From contig CAVCMG010000005.1 in the NCBI GenBank assembly GCA_963603285.1, positions 40,027 to 104,026 of the forward strand: a stretch of DNA of 64,000 nucleotides, written 5' to 3'. This stretch comes from UBA11957 sp963603285. GTDB taxonomy: Bacteria; Bacillota; Clostridia; Lachnospirales; Lachnospiraceae. Below are positions 26,608 through 35,740 of the stretch, piece after piece. Numbering within the stretch: position 1 is the stretch's first letter; each line of letters starts with the position of its first letter. A program made the position numbers and the translations under genes. The notes below the pieces were generated by a model that had not been told where the DNA came from, ran no database searches, and worked only from the letters and a program-made list of their open reading frames with translations.

Positions 26608-26708
26608 TTGACATACAGGGGATGGGTGTGTATTATTAGTTCGTGAACAAACAATTCGCAGGCGAACAATTCGTTGACAAACTGTTCGGAGGTGAACGAA
26701 TTGTTTAT
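26608..26708 (+). promoter_or_regulatory. MarR-gene promoter with clustered operators
   Basis: TTGACA (26608-26613), 17-bp spacer, TATTAT (26631-26636). Downstream (26638-26708) come GTTCGTGAAC, two copies of ACAATTCG, TTCGCAGGCGAA, GTTCGGAGGTGAAC and CGAATTGTTT: at least four overlapping TTCG/CGAA dyads. Likely autoregulatory sites for the MarR protein encoded next. Confidence 0.75.
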
Positions 26709-26776
26709 GAATGAATACTGACAAGAGTATGTTGTAGAGCATACGGGAATGAGATGTTGCGGAAAGGAGGTATGGT

Positions 26777-27247
26777 ATGAGCTGGGAAAAGTGTCCGCCG
26801 GATGAACGGACGGAAGGGACGGTTCATCTTGGAAAGCTGATTCATGAGCTGGACAATATTTTATACAGGAATATGCTGGCGATTGGTAAGAGGTATGATT
26901 ATGATCAGATTACGGTGATGAATGGATGGATCCTGAGATATCTTTCGATGAATGAGGGAAAGGAGATTTTCCAGAAGGATATTGAGAATGAGTTCGGGAT
27001 CACGAAATCTACAGTGGCCGGGATTATTAAGCTGATGGAGCAAAAGGGGTTTATTACCCGGGTCAGTGTGCCCAGAGATGCGAGGCTCAAGCAGCTGGTG
27101 CTGACGGATATGGGCAGAAAGTATGAGGAGCAGATGGGGTCTCAGATGAGGCAGAATAATCTGCAGCTGCAGAAAAACATCACGAAGGAAGAGATGGATA
27201 CATTTCTTCGTGTTATAGATAAAATCAAAGAAAATGTAAAGGAGTGA
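26777..27247 (+). CDS. MarR-family transcriptional regulator
   Basis: 156 residues with a winged helix-turn-helix: IFQKDIENEFGITKSTVAGIIKLMEQKGFI is the recognition region and RVSVPRDARLKQLVLTDMG the wing. AAAGGAGG lies upstream of ATG. It overlaps the following ABC transporter operon and sits behind an array of inverted repeats, so it probably represses its own operon and responds to an exported compound. The ligand is unknown. Confidence 0.9.
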   Translation: MSWEKCPPDERTEGTVHLGKLIHELDNILYRNMLAIGKRYDYDQITVMNGWILRYLSMNEGKEIFQKDIENEFGITKSTVAGIIKLMEQKGFITRVSVPRDARLKQLVLTDMGRKYEEQMGSQMRQNNLQLQKNITKEEMDTFLRVIDKIKENVKE

Positions 27248-27252
27248 TTACC

Positions 27253-29007
27253 ATGCTGAAAACTCTTATGGGTGAGATCAAAGAGTTTAAGAAGGTCTCG
27301 ATACTGACTCCGTTATGTATGATCATGGAGGTTGTGTTTGAGACGATCATCCCGCTTCTGATGGCGTCGATCATTGATGATGGTGTCAATGCGGGAAATA
27401 TGAAGCATATTTATGTTGTCGGTGCGCTGATGGTTGTGGCTGCGTTTTGCGGTCTGTTGTTTGGTGTGCTGGGTGGCAAGTTTGGTGCGGAGGCTTCCGC
27501 GGGCTTTGCGAGAAATTTAAGACGTTCGATGTATAAAAATATCCAGACGTTTTCTTTCTCCAATATTGACAAGTACAGTACCGCCGGTCTGGTTACCCGT
27601 ATGACGACGGATGTAACGAATATCCAGAATGCGTACCAGATGCTGCTGCGTATGTTTACGAGAGCACCGATCAGTCTGATCTGTGCAATGGTTATGGCTT
27701 TTATGATCAATGCGAGACTGGCTTCGATCTATCTGATCGCTGTGGTTTTCCTTGGTGCTGTTCTGTGTTTTATGATTCCGAAGGCCTCCAAATATTTTGA
27801 ACAGACGTTCAAAAAATATGATGACTTAAATGCCAGTGTACAGGAGAATGTATCATCCATCCGTGTGGTCAAGGCATATGTCCGTGAGGATTATGAAAAG
27901 AATCGTTTCCATAAGGCCAGTGAGAATGTTTACCGCATGTTTTTGCGCGCTGAGCGTATCGTCGTTGCCAATATGCCTTTGATGCAGCTGACGGTATACA
28001 CCTGCATCCTGTTGTTATCCTGGCTGGGTGCGCAGATGATCGTGCAGAATTCGCTGACAACGGGTGAGCTGATGAGCTTACTGGCCTACTGCATGAATAT
28101 ACTGATGAGTCTGATGATGATGTCCATGGCCTTTGTTATGGTTACGATGAGTGGTGCGAGTGCAAAACGTGTGGCAGAGGTTATTTCTGATAAGGCGGAT
28201 CTGGTGAATCCGGAACATCCGGACTTTGAGATCCCGGATGGCAGTATCCGTTTTGACCATGTGAATTTTTCCTATCATAAAGGCAGTGACAAGTACGTGC
28301 TGCAGGACATCAATCTGGACATCAAGTCCGGTGAGACGATCGGTATCATCGGTGGTACAGGTTCTTCCAAATCCTCTCTGGTCAATCTGATCAGCCGTCT
28401 GTACGATGTGTCTGAGGGCGCGGTATATGTCGGTGGTAAGGATGTGCGTACCTATGATCTGGAAACGCTGCGTAATACAGTAGCGATGGTACTGCAGAAA
28501 AACGTGCTGTTTTCCGGTACGATCCTGAATAACCTGAAATGGGGTAACAAGGATGCCACAGATGAGGAATGTATGGAGGCCTGCCGTCTGGCCTGTGCGG
28601 ATGAATTTATCAACCGCTTCCCGGAGGGCTACAATACCTACATTGAACAGGGTGGTGCGAACGTATCCGGTGGTCAGAAGCAGAGACTCTGTATTGCCAG
28701 AGCGCTGTTAAAGAATCCGAAGATCCTGATCATGGATGACAGTACGAGTGCGGTCGATACGGCAACGGATGCCAATATTCGTAAGGCGATGGCTACCCAT
28801 ATCCCGGGTACGACAAAGATCATCATCGCCCAGCGTGTATCCAGTATTGAAGCTGCAGACCACATCATCGTGATGGAGGATGGTAAGATCAACGGTTACG
28901 GTACGCATGAGGAACTGTTACAGAATAATGAGATCTATAAGGATGTCTATGAATCACAGACTTCTGGTTCAGGAGATTTTGACATTGAACAGGGAGGTGA
29001 GCAGTAA
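27253..29007 (+). CDS. ABC exporter half-transporter, degenerate-site subunit
   Basis: About 584 residues: six-helix exporter domain then NBD. Walker A GGTGSSKSS is unusual, with Ser in place of the usual final GKT/GKS pattern (G-S-S-K-S). The signature is VSGGQ and Walker B is LIMDDSTSAVD, with Asp in place of the catalytic Glu. Both features mark the non-hydrolysing site of a heterodimer. Start ATG 27253 has AAGGAG 8 bp upstream; a GTG at 27244 in frame is less likely. It overlaps its partner by one base and is transcribed with the MarR gene. Confidence 0.9.
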   Translation: MLKTLMGEIKEFKKVSILTPLCMIMEVVFETIIPLLMASIIDDGVNAGNMKHIYVVGALMVVAAFCGLLFGVLGGKFGAEASAGFARNLRRSMYKNIQTFSFSNIDKYSTAGLVTRMTTDVTNIQNAYQMLLRMFTRAPISLICAMVMAFMINARLASIYLIAVVFLGAVLCFMIPKASKYFEQTFKKYDDLNASVQENVSSIRVVKAYVREDYEKNRFHKASENVYRMFLRAERIVVANMPLMQLTVYTCILLLSWLGAQMIVQNSLTTGELMSLLAYCMNILMSLMMMSMAFVMVTMSGASAKRVAEVISDKADLVNPEHPDFEIPDGSIRFDHVNFSYHKGSDKYVLQDINLDIKSGETIGIIGGTGSSKSSLVNLISRLYDVSEGAVYVGGKDVRTYDLETLRNTVAMVLQKNVLFSGTILNNLKWGNKDATDEECMEACRLACADEFINRFPEGYNTYIEQGGANVSGGQKQRLCIARALLKNPKILIMDDSTSAVDTATDANIRKAMATHIPGTTKIIIAQRVSSIEAADHIIVMEDGKINGYGTHEELLQNNEIYKDVYESQTSGSGDFDIEQGGEQ

Positions 29008-30938
29008 TGGCAGAAGAAAAGGCAAGAGAATTTAAAGGCCCGGGCGGCAGACGTAATATGGGGCCGAGACCGAAAGTGAATAATGCAGGCGGTGTGTTTA
29101 AAAGGCTGCTGGGCTATCTGATGCATCTGTATGGCCCGCAGATGGCGCTGGTTATTATTCTGATTTTTGTCGGCGTGCTTTGCAACGTACAGGGTACGAT
29201 GTTTATGCAGGATCTGATTGATGTATATATTGTGCCGATGCTGGGAAGTGCAACTCCGGACTTCGGACCGCTGACCGCTGCAATCCTGCGTGTGGCAGGC
29301 TTTTATGCCCTTGGCGTAGTGTCTGCGCTGGTGTATAATCAGATCATGGTATTTGTAACACAGGGTACGCTGAAAAATCTTCGTGATACACTGTTTGAAC
29401 ACATGGAATCCCTGCCGATTTCCTATTTCGATACCCATTCGCATGGCGATATCATGTCGATCTACACGAACGATATCGATACGCTGCGTCAGATGATCAG
29501 CCAGAGTATTCCGCAGTTTATCAACAGTGGCGTAACGATCATCAGTGTGGTTGTCTGCATGTTTATTTTAAGTGTACCGCTGACGTTTCTGACACTGGTC
29601 ATGGTGGCTGTTATGCTGGTTGTGACAAAGAAGCTGGCTGGCTTAAGCGGCCGGTACTTCCTGGCACAGCAGAGAGATCTTGGTAAGGTCAACGGTTACA
29701 TCGAGGAGCATATGGAAGGCCAGAAGGTCATCAAGGTATTCTGCCATGAGGAGCAGAGTATTGACCATTTCAACGAGCTGAACGACCAGCTGTTTGACAG
29801 TGCGAAAAACGCCAACGGCTTTGCCAATATCCTGATGCCGGTCAATGCCCAGATCGGTAATATCAGCTACGTGCTGATCGCTATCGTAGGTGGTGTTATG
29901 GCGATCGCCGGTTTTGGTGGTCTGACACTTGGTAAGCTGGCAAGCTTTCTGACCTTCAACAAGAGCTTTAATGGCCCGATCAACCAGATCAGTCAGCAGC
30001 TCAATGCCATCGTTATGGCACTGGCAGGTGCAGACCGTATCTTTAAGCTTCTGGACGAGAAGCCGGAGATGGACGAGGGTTATGTTACACTCGTCAACGC
30101 TAAAGAGGGCGCGGACGGCAAGCTGGAGGAGACAACCGAAAGAACCGGAAAATGGGCCTGGAAGCATACGCATCAGGAAGACGGCAGCGTGGATTATATC
30201 CCGATGCAGGGCGATATGGCTTTTGAAGATGTGGACTTTGGTTATGTACCGGACAAGACGGTGCTGCACGATATCAAACTGTATGCCAAACCGGGACAGA
30301 AGATCGCCTTTGTCGGTTCCACCGGTGCCGGTAAGACGACGCTCATCAATCTGATTACCAGATTTTATGATATCAATGATGGTAAGATCCGTTACGACGG
30401 CATCAATCTGAACAAGATCAAAAAGCATGACCTCAGACAGTCTCTGGGTATAGTATTGCAGGATACGCATCTGTTTACGGGAACGGTTATGGAAAATATC
30501 CGCTATGGTAAGTTGGATGCCACAGACGAAGAGGTTTATGCGGCTGCCCGTCTGGCCAATGCCGATGGCTTTATCAGCCGTCTGCCGGAGGGCTATAATA
30601 CGGTACTGCATAACGACGGTGCCAATTTAAGTCAGGGACAGAGACAGCTGCTGGCCATTGCCAGAGCGGCGATCGCTGATCCGCCGGTACTGATCCTTGA
30701 TGAGGCGACAAGCTCGATCGATACCCGTACCGAACGTCTGGTACAGGATGGTATGGATAAGCTGATGGCAGGCAGAACGACCTTTGTTATCGCCCACAGA
30801 CTTTCTACGATCCGCAACAGTGACTGTATCATGGTTCTGGAGCAGGGACGTATCATTGAGAGGGGCAATCACGAAGAACTGATCGCCCAGAAGGGCAGAT
30901 ATTATCAGCTGTATACAGGACTTGCTGTGAACGCGTAA
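29007..30938 (+). CDS. ABC exporter half-transporter, catalytic-site subunit
   Basis: 643 residues. A short polar N-terminal extension (about 30 residues, Gly/Arg-rich) precedes the exporter transmembrane domain; the NBD has Walker A GSTGAGKTT, signature LSQGQ and Walker B LILDEATSSID with Glu intact. An insertion of about 50 residues (around 355-405, rich in E/T/K) between the membrane domain and NBD is absent from the pair at the left end of the window. Completes a MarR-controlled heterodimeric exporter, probably for a toxic compound. Confidence 0.92.
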   Translation: MAEEKAREFKGPGGRRNMGPRPKVNNAGGVFKRLLGYLMHLYGPQMALVIILIFVGVLCNVQGTMFMQDLIDVYIVPMLGSATPDFGPLTAAILRVAGFYALGVVSALVYNQIMVFVTQGTLKNLRDTLFEHMESLPISYFDTHSHGDIMSIYTNDIDTLRQMISQSIPQFINSGVTIISVVVCMFILSVPLTFLTLVMVAVMLVVTKKLAGLSGRYFLAQQRDLGKVNGYIEEHMEGQKVIKVFCHEEQSIDHFNELNDQLFDSAKNANGFANILMPVNAQIGNISYVLIAIVGGVMAIAGFGGLTLGKLASFLTFNKSFNGPINQISQQLNAIVMALAGADRIFKLLDEKPEMDEGYVTLVNAKEGADGKLEETTERTGKWAWKHTHQEDGSVDYIPMQGDMAFEDVDFGYVPDKTVLHDIKLYAKPGQKIAFVGSTGAGKTTLINLITRFYDINDGKIRYDGINLNKIKKHDLRQSLGIVLQDTHLFTGTVMENIRYGKLDATDEEVYAAARLANADGFISRLPEGYNTVLHNDGANLSQGQRQLLAIARAAIADPPVLILDEATSSIDTRTERLVQDGMDKLMAGRTTFVIAHRLSTIRNSDCIMVLEQGRIIERGNHEELIAQKGRYYQLYTGLAVNA

Positions 30939-30987
30939 ATGGTAAAGCCGGTATACAGACCGCAAACGTAAAAAGGAGGCTGGTTCT

Positions 30988-31923
30988 ATGAAGAAAAGAC
31001 AACTGATCATGGACTGTGATCCGGGACGCGACGATGCGATTGCGATTATGATGCTGGGCAGAGACAGTGACTATGAGCTGCTCGGCATCACAACGGTGGC
31101 TGGAAACCACACTGTAGACCACACATGGAATAATGCAGAGCGTCTGTGCGCCTATCTGGATATTCCGGTGGGTGTTTATCGGGGATGCGAGGGGCCGCTG
31201 ATCAGAGAACCGATCATCGCGCCGGAGATCCACGGTGAGACCGGACTGGATGGCTTTTCTTCAGAAAAACTGCCGGAAATTATAGAAAAAGAACATGCGG
31301 TGACTTTCCTGACCCGCATGCTTCTGGCCGCAGAGGAGCCGGTCACGCTGCTGGTAACAGGGCCTATGACGAATATTGCGATGGCACTTCGGCTGGAGCC
31401 CAAGATCCGGGAGCATATCGAGCGGATCGTCTTTATGGGCGGTTCGATGGCGCTTGGCAACGTGACGCCTGCCGCAGAGTTTAATATGTTTGCCGATCCG
31501 GAGGCTGCCGATATTGTGATGAAGAGTGGCTGTCCGCTGTATATGGCGGGACTGGATGTGACGATGCAGGCTCTTTGCGGAAGCGACACGATCGCCCGTA
31601 TGGGCGCGCATGACAATGTGGCGGCCAGGCTGTTTACGGATCTGATGACGCCGTACTGTGAAGCGGAGCGGAAGGTCTATGGTACCGAGCGGGCACCGCT
31701 GCACGATCCGGTGGCAGCTGCGATCCTTTTACAGCCGGAGCTTCTTTCCTTCCGGGAAATGCACCTCGATATTGACTGCAGCCGTCAGGAGGGCTATGGA
31801 CGCACCTATTGCGACTATTACCATGTCAGCGGACAGCCGTATAATTGCTTTGTTGCTGAAAAGCTGGATACCGAAGGCTTCTGGGATCTGGTGGAAGAAA
31901 AGATCCGGGCGTACGATAAGTAA
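30988..31923 (+). CDS. Inosine/uridine-preferring nucleoside hydrolase
   Basis: 311 residues. The Ca2+-binding N-terminal cluster MDCDPGRDDAIAIM is the family hallmark; GITTVAGNHTVDHTWNNA, ETGLDGF, VTGPMTNIAMAL and FNMFADPEAADIV follow in the usual order, with the late HDPVAAAILL. The family splits ribonucleosides into base and ribose for salvage. Good AAAAGGAGG before ATG; 49 bp after the ABC operon, so it may be co-transcribed. Confidence 0.93.
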   Translation: MKKRQLIMDCDPGRDDAIAIMMLGRDSDYELLGITTVAGNHTVDHTWNNAERLCAYLDIPVGVYRGCEGPLIREPIIAPEIHGETGLDGFSSEKLPEIIEKEHAVTFLTRMLLAAEEPVTLLVTGPMTNIAMALRLEPKIREHIERIVFMGGSMALGNVTPAAEFNMFADPEAADIVMKSGCPLYMAGLDVTMQALCGSDTIARMGAHDNVAARLFTDLMTPYCEAERKVYGTERAPLHDPVAAAILLQPELLSFREMHLDIDCSRQEGYGRTYCDYYHVSGQPYNCFVAEKLDTEGFWDLVEEKIRAYDK

Positions 31924-31960
31924 AAAGCGGAAAGGCACTGCCTTCCGGATATAAGATCAT

Positions 31961-32027
31961 AAAAGGCCATCCTGGCAGAAAACAGTTTTTCGTCTACCGA
32001 AAGCTGGTTTTTACAGGATGGCCTTTT
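31961..32027 (+). terminator. Terminator after the nucleoside hydrolase gene
   Basis: Perfect 14-bp stem AAAAGGCCATCCTG (31961-31974) with CAGGATGGCCTTTT (32014-32027), with inner pairing in the loop. Confidence 0.8.
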
Positions 32028-32090
32028 GACGTCTGTATATAAAAATCCATGTTCGGGAAAATGTTTTGCAGTTCTGTTTCAAACCGGAGC

Positions 32091-32118
32091 GGCATATAGA
32101 TAAACCAGTACATACCCT
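32091..32118 (+). promoter_or_regulatory. SigE-like promoter of spoIVA
   Basis: GGCATATA (32091-32098) and CATACCCT (32111-32118) resemble the mother-cell SigE -35 and -10 elements, with a spacer slightly short. spoIVA is a SigE-regulon gene in known sporeformers. Confidence 0.55.
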
Positions 32119-32169
32119 GTCGAACCCCGGCATCAGCGTGTGAAAAGAATAAGCAGGAGGTAACCCACT

Positions 32170-33639
32170 GTGGAAGCATATTCCGTATATCATGATCTCA
32201 AAGAAAGAACCGGCGGCCAGCTGCTTCTTGGCATCGTTGGCCCTGTCCGCACCGGAAAATCCACTTTTATCCGTCATTTTATGGAGCTGACGGCACTGGC
32301 GTATATGGAGGAACAGGCAAGAAAAGAGACCCTGGATCAGCTTCCGGTCAGTGGCTCCGGCAAGCTGATCACCACGGTGGAACCGAAATTTATCCCCCGG
32401 GAAGCGGTGCAGATCCACATTACGGAGGAGCTGTCCCTGAAGCTCCGTATGATCGACTGTGTCGGCTTCCTCGTGAAGGAGGCAGAGGGCAGCCGGGAAA
32501 AGGATAAGGAGCGGCTGGTCAAAACGCCCTGGTCGGAGCAGGCGATGCCCTTCGGAAAGGCAGCGGATTACGGTACGCAGAAGGTGATCCGGGAGCATGC
32601 GACGGTGGGGATCATGGTGACAACGGACGGTTCGTTTGGCGAAATTCCGAGAGACAATTTTGTTCCGGCAGAGGAAAAGACGGTGGCGGAGCTGCAGGCA
32701 GCAAAGAAACCGTTTGTCATTGTTTTGAATACGCAAAAACCTTATAAGGAAGAAACCAAGGCCACGGCAAAGGCAATGCATGAATCGTACGGTGCGCCGG
32801 TGCTGCCGGTCAACTGTGAGCAGCTGAAGGAAGAGGATATTACGCGGATACTGGAAGCCATTCTGAGTGAATTTCCGATACAGCGGTTGGCGTTTTATAT
32901 TCCCCGCTGGGCGGAAATCTTGCCGGTTGAGCATCCGCTGAAGCAGGAGCTGATCGCCTGTGCGAGACATATGTCGGAGGGGCTTTTGCATATGCGGGAT
33001 GTGCGCACCTGCCCGCTGACGCCGGAGGATGACAGTATCCGGTACTGCGGCTATGAGCAGGTGGATGCGGCGACTGGGAGGGTAGATATCCGGTTGGAAC
33101 TGAAGGAAGAATATTATTACCAGACACTGACCGAGCTTACCGGGACGCAGATCGACGGCGAATACGATCTGGTACGACTTCTGCGGCAGCTCAGTACGAA
33201 AAAGGCGGAGTACGACCGGGTGCTTGCGGCTGTTGAGTCTGTACGGCAGTCGGGCTATGGCGTTGTGCTGCCGCTGCGCGACGAGATCGAGGTGGATATG
33301 CCGGAGGTGATCCATCAGGGCAGCCGTTACGGTGTGCGCTTAAAGGCGGCTAGTCCGACGGTGCATATGATCCGGGCGGATATTGAGACAGAGGTGGCGC
33401 CGATTGTGGGCAGTGAGGAACAGGCCAACGATCTGATCAAATTTATTGAGGAGAAGAGCGCCCAGGGTGAAAATATCATGGATGTAAAGATTTTCGGAAA
33501 GAGCATCGAGCAGCTGATGGAGGAAGGCATACAGACAAAGGTTGCCAACATCAGTACAGAAAGCCAGACGAAGCTGCAGAGTACGATGAAGAAGATTGTG
33601 AACGATTCCAAGGGAGGCATGATCTGCATTATCATATAA
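32170..33639 (+). CDS. spoIVA: Stage IV sporulation protein A
   Basis: Spore coat morphogenetic ATPase that polymerises on the forespore surface. 489 residues, near the Bacillus length. It opens with YHDLKERTGGQLLLGIVGPVRTGKSTFIRHFMEL, including the Walker A GPVRTGKST, and shows MIDCVGFLV and FVIVLNTQKP. The C-terminal end GGMICIII is short and hydrophobic, as in SpoIVA proteins that anchor at the forespore. GTG start, with AGGAGG 9 bp upstream. Its presence shows that the organism can probably sporulate. Confidence 0.95.
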   Translation: MEAYSVYHDLKERTGGQLLLGIVGPVRTGKSTFIRHFMELTALAYMEEQARKETLDQLPVSGSGKLITTVEPKFIPREAVQIHITEELSLKLRMIDCVGFLVKEAEGSREKDKERLVKTPWSEQAMPFGKAADYGTQKVIREHATVGIMVTTDGSFGEIPRDNFVPAEEKTVAELQAAKKPFVIVLNTQKPYKEETKATAKAMHESYGAPVLPVNCEQLKEEDITRILEAILSEFPIQRLAFYIPRWAEILPVEHPLKQELIACARHMSEGLLHMRDVRTCPLTPEDDSIRYCGYEQVDAATGRVDIRLELKEEYYYQTLTELTGTQIDGEYDLVRLLRQLSTKKAEYDRVLAAVESVRQSGYGVVLPLRDEIEVDMPEVIHQGSRYGVRLKAASPTVHMIRADIETEVAPIVGSEEQANDLIKFIEEKSAQGENIMDVKIFGKSIEQLMEEGIQTKVANISTESQTKLQSTMKKIVNDSKGGMICIII

Positions 33640-33680
33640 CAGATGCAGTATTCCAGCATAAAAAGCGCAGCTGTTTTCTA

Positions 33681-33724
33681 AACGGCAGTCCGGGGCAGGC
33701 ATATCCGGGGCTGCCGTTCTTTTG
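33681..33724 (+). terminator. Terminator after spoIVA
   Basis: AACGGCAG (33681-33688) pairs with CTGCCGTT (33711-33718), with inner CCGG/CCGG, followed by CTTTTG. Confidence 0.75.
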
Positions 33725-33769
33725 TCTGTCAAAATGCCCAGATTACCCGTCAATATTCCAACTACAGTC

Positions 33770-33820
33770 GGTTACTATAACCAATCGGAAATTGACAGTC
33801 CCCCACTCTGATAGTATAAT
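33770..33820 (+). promoter_or_regulatory. Consensus promoter of the cobalamin operon, with upstream dyad
   Basis: Perfect TTGACA (33792-33797), 17-bp spacer, perfect TATAAT (33815-33820), 62 bp before cbiD. GGTTACTATAACC (33770-33782) is a dyad just upstream of -35. The spacer reads CCCCACTCTGATAG, nearly repeated before metY. The transcribed leader is too short for a cobalamin riboswitch and none is seen upstream. Confidence 0.85.
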
Positions 33821-33882
33821 CAAGGATGGTTTGTTATGTGGGTAAGGGATTTTCTGCCCAAAATCACCGACAGGAGGACATC

Positions 33883-34992
33883 ATGCGAACGGGATATACG
33901 ACAGGTTCCTGTGCGGCAGCTGCAGCAAAAGCAGCCACACACATGCTGCTTACAGGAATACGGACAGAAGAAACAGCATTGAGGACGCCGAAGGGTGTGC
34001 TGCTTCATCTGCAGATCGAAGACATCACCATAGAACCGGACAAAGTCACCTGCGCCGTACGAAAAGACGGCGGAGACGATCCCGATGTGACCACTGGACT
34101 TTTGGTGTACGCCAGCGTAACACGTACAAAAGAGCCCGGCGTGCATATCGATGGCGGTCAGGGTGTCGGCCGTGTGACCCGCAAGGGCTTGCAGCAGCCT
34201 GTCGGCGCAGCGGCGATCAACCGCGTACCGCGTGAAATGATCACCGAAAACGTGACAGAAATGATGCGTGAAGCAGACTATACCGGAGGGATCGATGTTG
34301 TGATCAGCGTGCCCGGCGGAGAAAAGACGGCACGTAAGACGTTCAATCCGCGGCTCGGTATTGTCGGTGGTATTTCGATACTCGGTACATCCGGTATCGT
34401 TGTACCCATGAGTGAGGCCGCCCTGATCGAAAGCATCCGAGTAGAGATGCGCATGTTAAAGGCCAACGGTGGAGACTATCTCGTGATTACCCCCGGTAAC
34501 TACGGCGAGGTTTTTTCTCAGGAACAGAAGGACATCAAACTCGATTATGCGATGAAATGCAGCAATTATGTAGGGGAAACGCTGGATTTTGCCAGAGAGC
34601 TTGGTGTGAAAGGTATCCTGTTTATCGCACATATCGGAAAGTTTATCAAGGTATCCGGCGGCATTATGAATACCCATTCCATGCATGCCGACAGCCGTGC
34701 CGAGCTGATGGCCGCCCAGGCGATCCGTGCCGGTGCTGATCTTAAGACTGCCAGACGTATTCTCGATACGATCACGACCGAGGAAGCCCTTGATATTCTC
34801 TATGAAAAAGGTCTCACAGAAGACTTCATGCAGGTCGTACTTCCAAAAGTCGAGTACTATCTGGATCATCGTGCAAAAGGTGAAGTAAAAGTTGCTGCGA
34901 TCCTGTTTTCCAGCGTACACGGTATGCTGGGCCAGACAGAACACGTGCCGGAGCTTAAAGCTTATATCAATGCACAGGAAAAACAGCTGTGA
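33883..34992 (+). CDS. cbiD: Cobalt-precorrin-5B C1-methyltransferase
   Basis: Anaerobic cobalamin pathway: methylates C1 of cobalt-precorrin-5B. About 369 residues. The opening MRTGYTTGSCAAAAAKAA is diagnostic for CbiD; VTRKGLQQPVGAAAINRVPREMI and GGISILGTSGIVVPMSE are further family segments. Start at ATG 33883 has AGGAGG 6 bp upstream; an earlier in-frame ATG at 33826 sits almost at the predicted transcription start. First gene of a 16-gene operon. Confidence 0.95.
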   Translation: MRTGYTTGSCAAAAAKAATHMLLTGIRTEETALRTPKGVLLHLQIEDITIEPDKVTCAVRKDGGDDPDVTTGLLVYASVTRTKEPGVHIDGGQGVGRVTRKGLQQPVGAAAINRVPREMITENVTEMMREADYTGGIDVVISVPGGEKTARKTFNPRLGIVGGISILGTSGIVVPMSEAALIESIRVEMRMLKANGGDYLVITPGNYGEVFSQEQKDIKLDYAMKCSNYVGETLDFARELGVKGILFIAHIGKFIKVSGGIMNTHSMHADSRAELMAAQAIRAGADLKTARRILDTITTEEALDILYEKGLTEDFMQVVLPKVEYYLDHRAKGEVKVAAILFSSVHGMLGQTEHVPELKAYINAQEKQL

Positions 34993-35028
34993 CACAACGC
35001 AGCAAATAAAAGAACAGGGAGAAAACAA

Positions 35029-35721
35029 ATGACTGGTAAATTATATGGTGTAGGTGTAGGACCGGGAGATCCGGAACTTCTGACATTAAAGGCGCTTCGC
35101 CTGATCAAAGAGTCACCGGTGATCGCAGTGCCGGGTACTGTACCGGAAAATACGGTAGCATACAAGATCGTTGTGCAGGCCTATCCGGAACTGGCGGACA
35201 AAGAGCTTCTGCCGGTGGAGATGCCGATGACAAAGGATCCGGTAAAGCTGCAGGAAAGCCATGAAAAGGGTGCAAAGGCCGTAGCAGCCGTGCTGGATCA
35301 GGGCAAAGATGTTGTATTCCTGACCCTTGGCGATACAACGGTATATTCTACCTATCTTTATGTACATAAGCGTGTGGAAGAAATGGGTTATCCGACAGAA
35401 ATCGTCAGCGGTATCACTTCCTTCTGCGCCGTAGCCGCCAGACTGAACATCGGCCTCGTGGAAAAGGCAGAGGAGCTGCATGTGATCCCGGCATCCTATC
35501 AGATCGAGGAGGCTTTACAGCTTCCGGGTACAAAGGTGCTGATGAAAGCCGGAAAGAAGATGGCCGAGGTCAAAAAGACACTGACAAAGCTTGGCGCAAC
35601 AGCCGTTATGATCGAAAACTGCGGCATGCCGGATGAAAAGATCTACTGTGGCGTGGAAGAAATCCCGGATGATGCCGGATACTATTCACTGATCATTATC
35701 AAAGATAAAAAAGAAGATTAA
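35029..35721 (+). CDS. cbiL: Precorrin-2/cobalt-factor II C20-methyltransferase
   Basis: Tetrapyrrole methylase that adds the C20 methyl group before ring contraction. 230 residues. The SAM-binding opening LYGVGVGPGDPELLTLKA, FLTLGDTTVYSTYLYV and the VSGITSFCAVAARLNI segment match CobI/CbiL. The second gene of the operon, 36 bp after cbiD, with AGGGAG upstream. Given the anaerobic neighbours cbiD and cbiG, the substrate should be the cobalt-bearing factor II. Confidence 0.94.
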   Translation: MTGKLYGVGVGPGDPELLTLKALRLIKESPVIAVPGTVPENTVAYKIVVQAYPELADKELLPVEMPMTKDPVKLQESHEKGAKAVAAVLDQGKDVVFLTLGDTTVYSTYLYVHKRVEEMGYPTEIVSGITSFCAVAARLNIGLVEKAEELHVIPASYQIEEALQLPGTKVLMKAGKKMAEVKKTLTKLGATAVMIENCGMPDEKIYCGVEEIPDDAGYYSLIIIKDKKED

Positions 35722-35740
35722 CGATATAAGGGAGAGAGAA

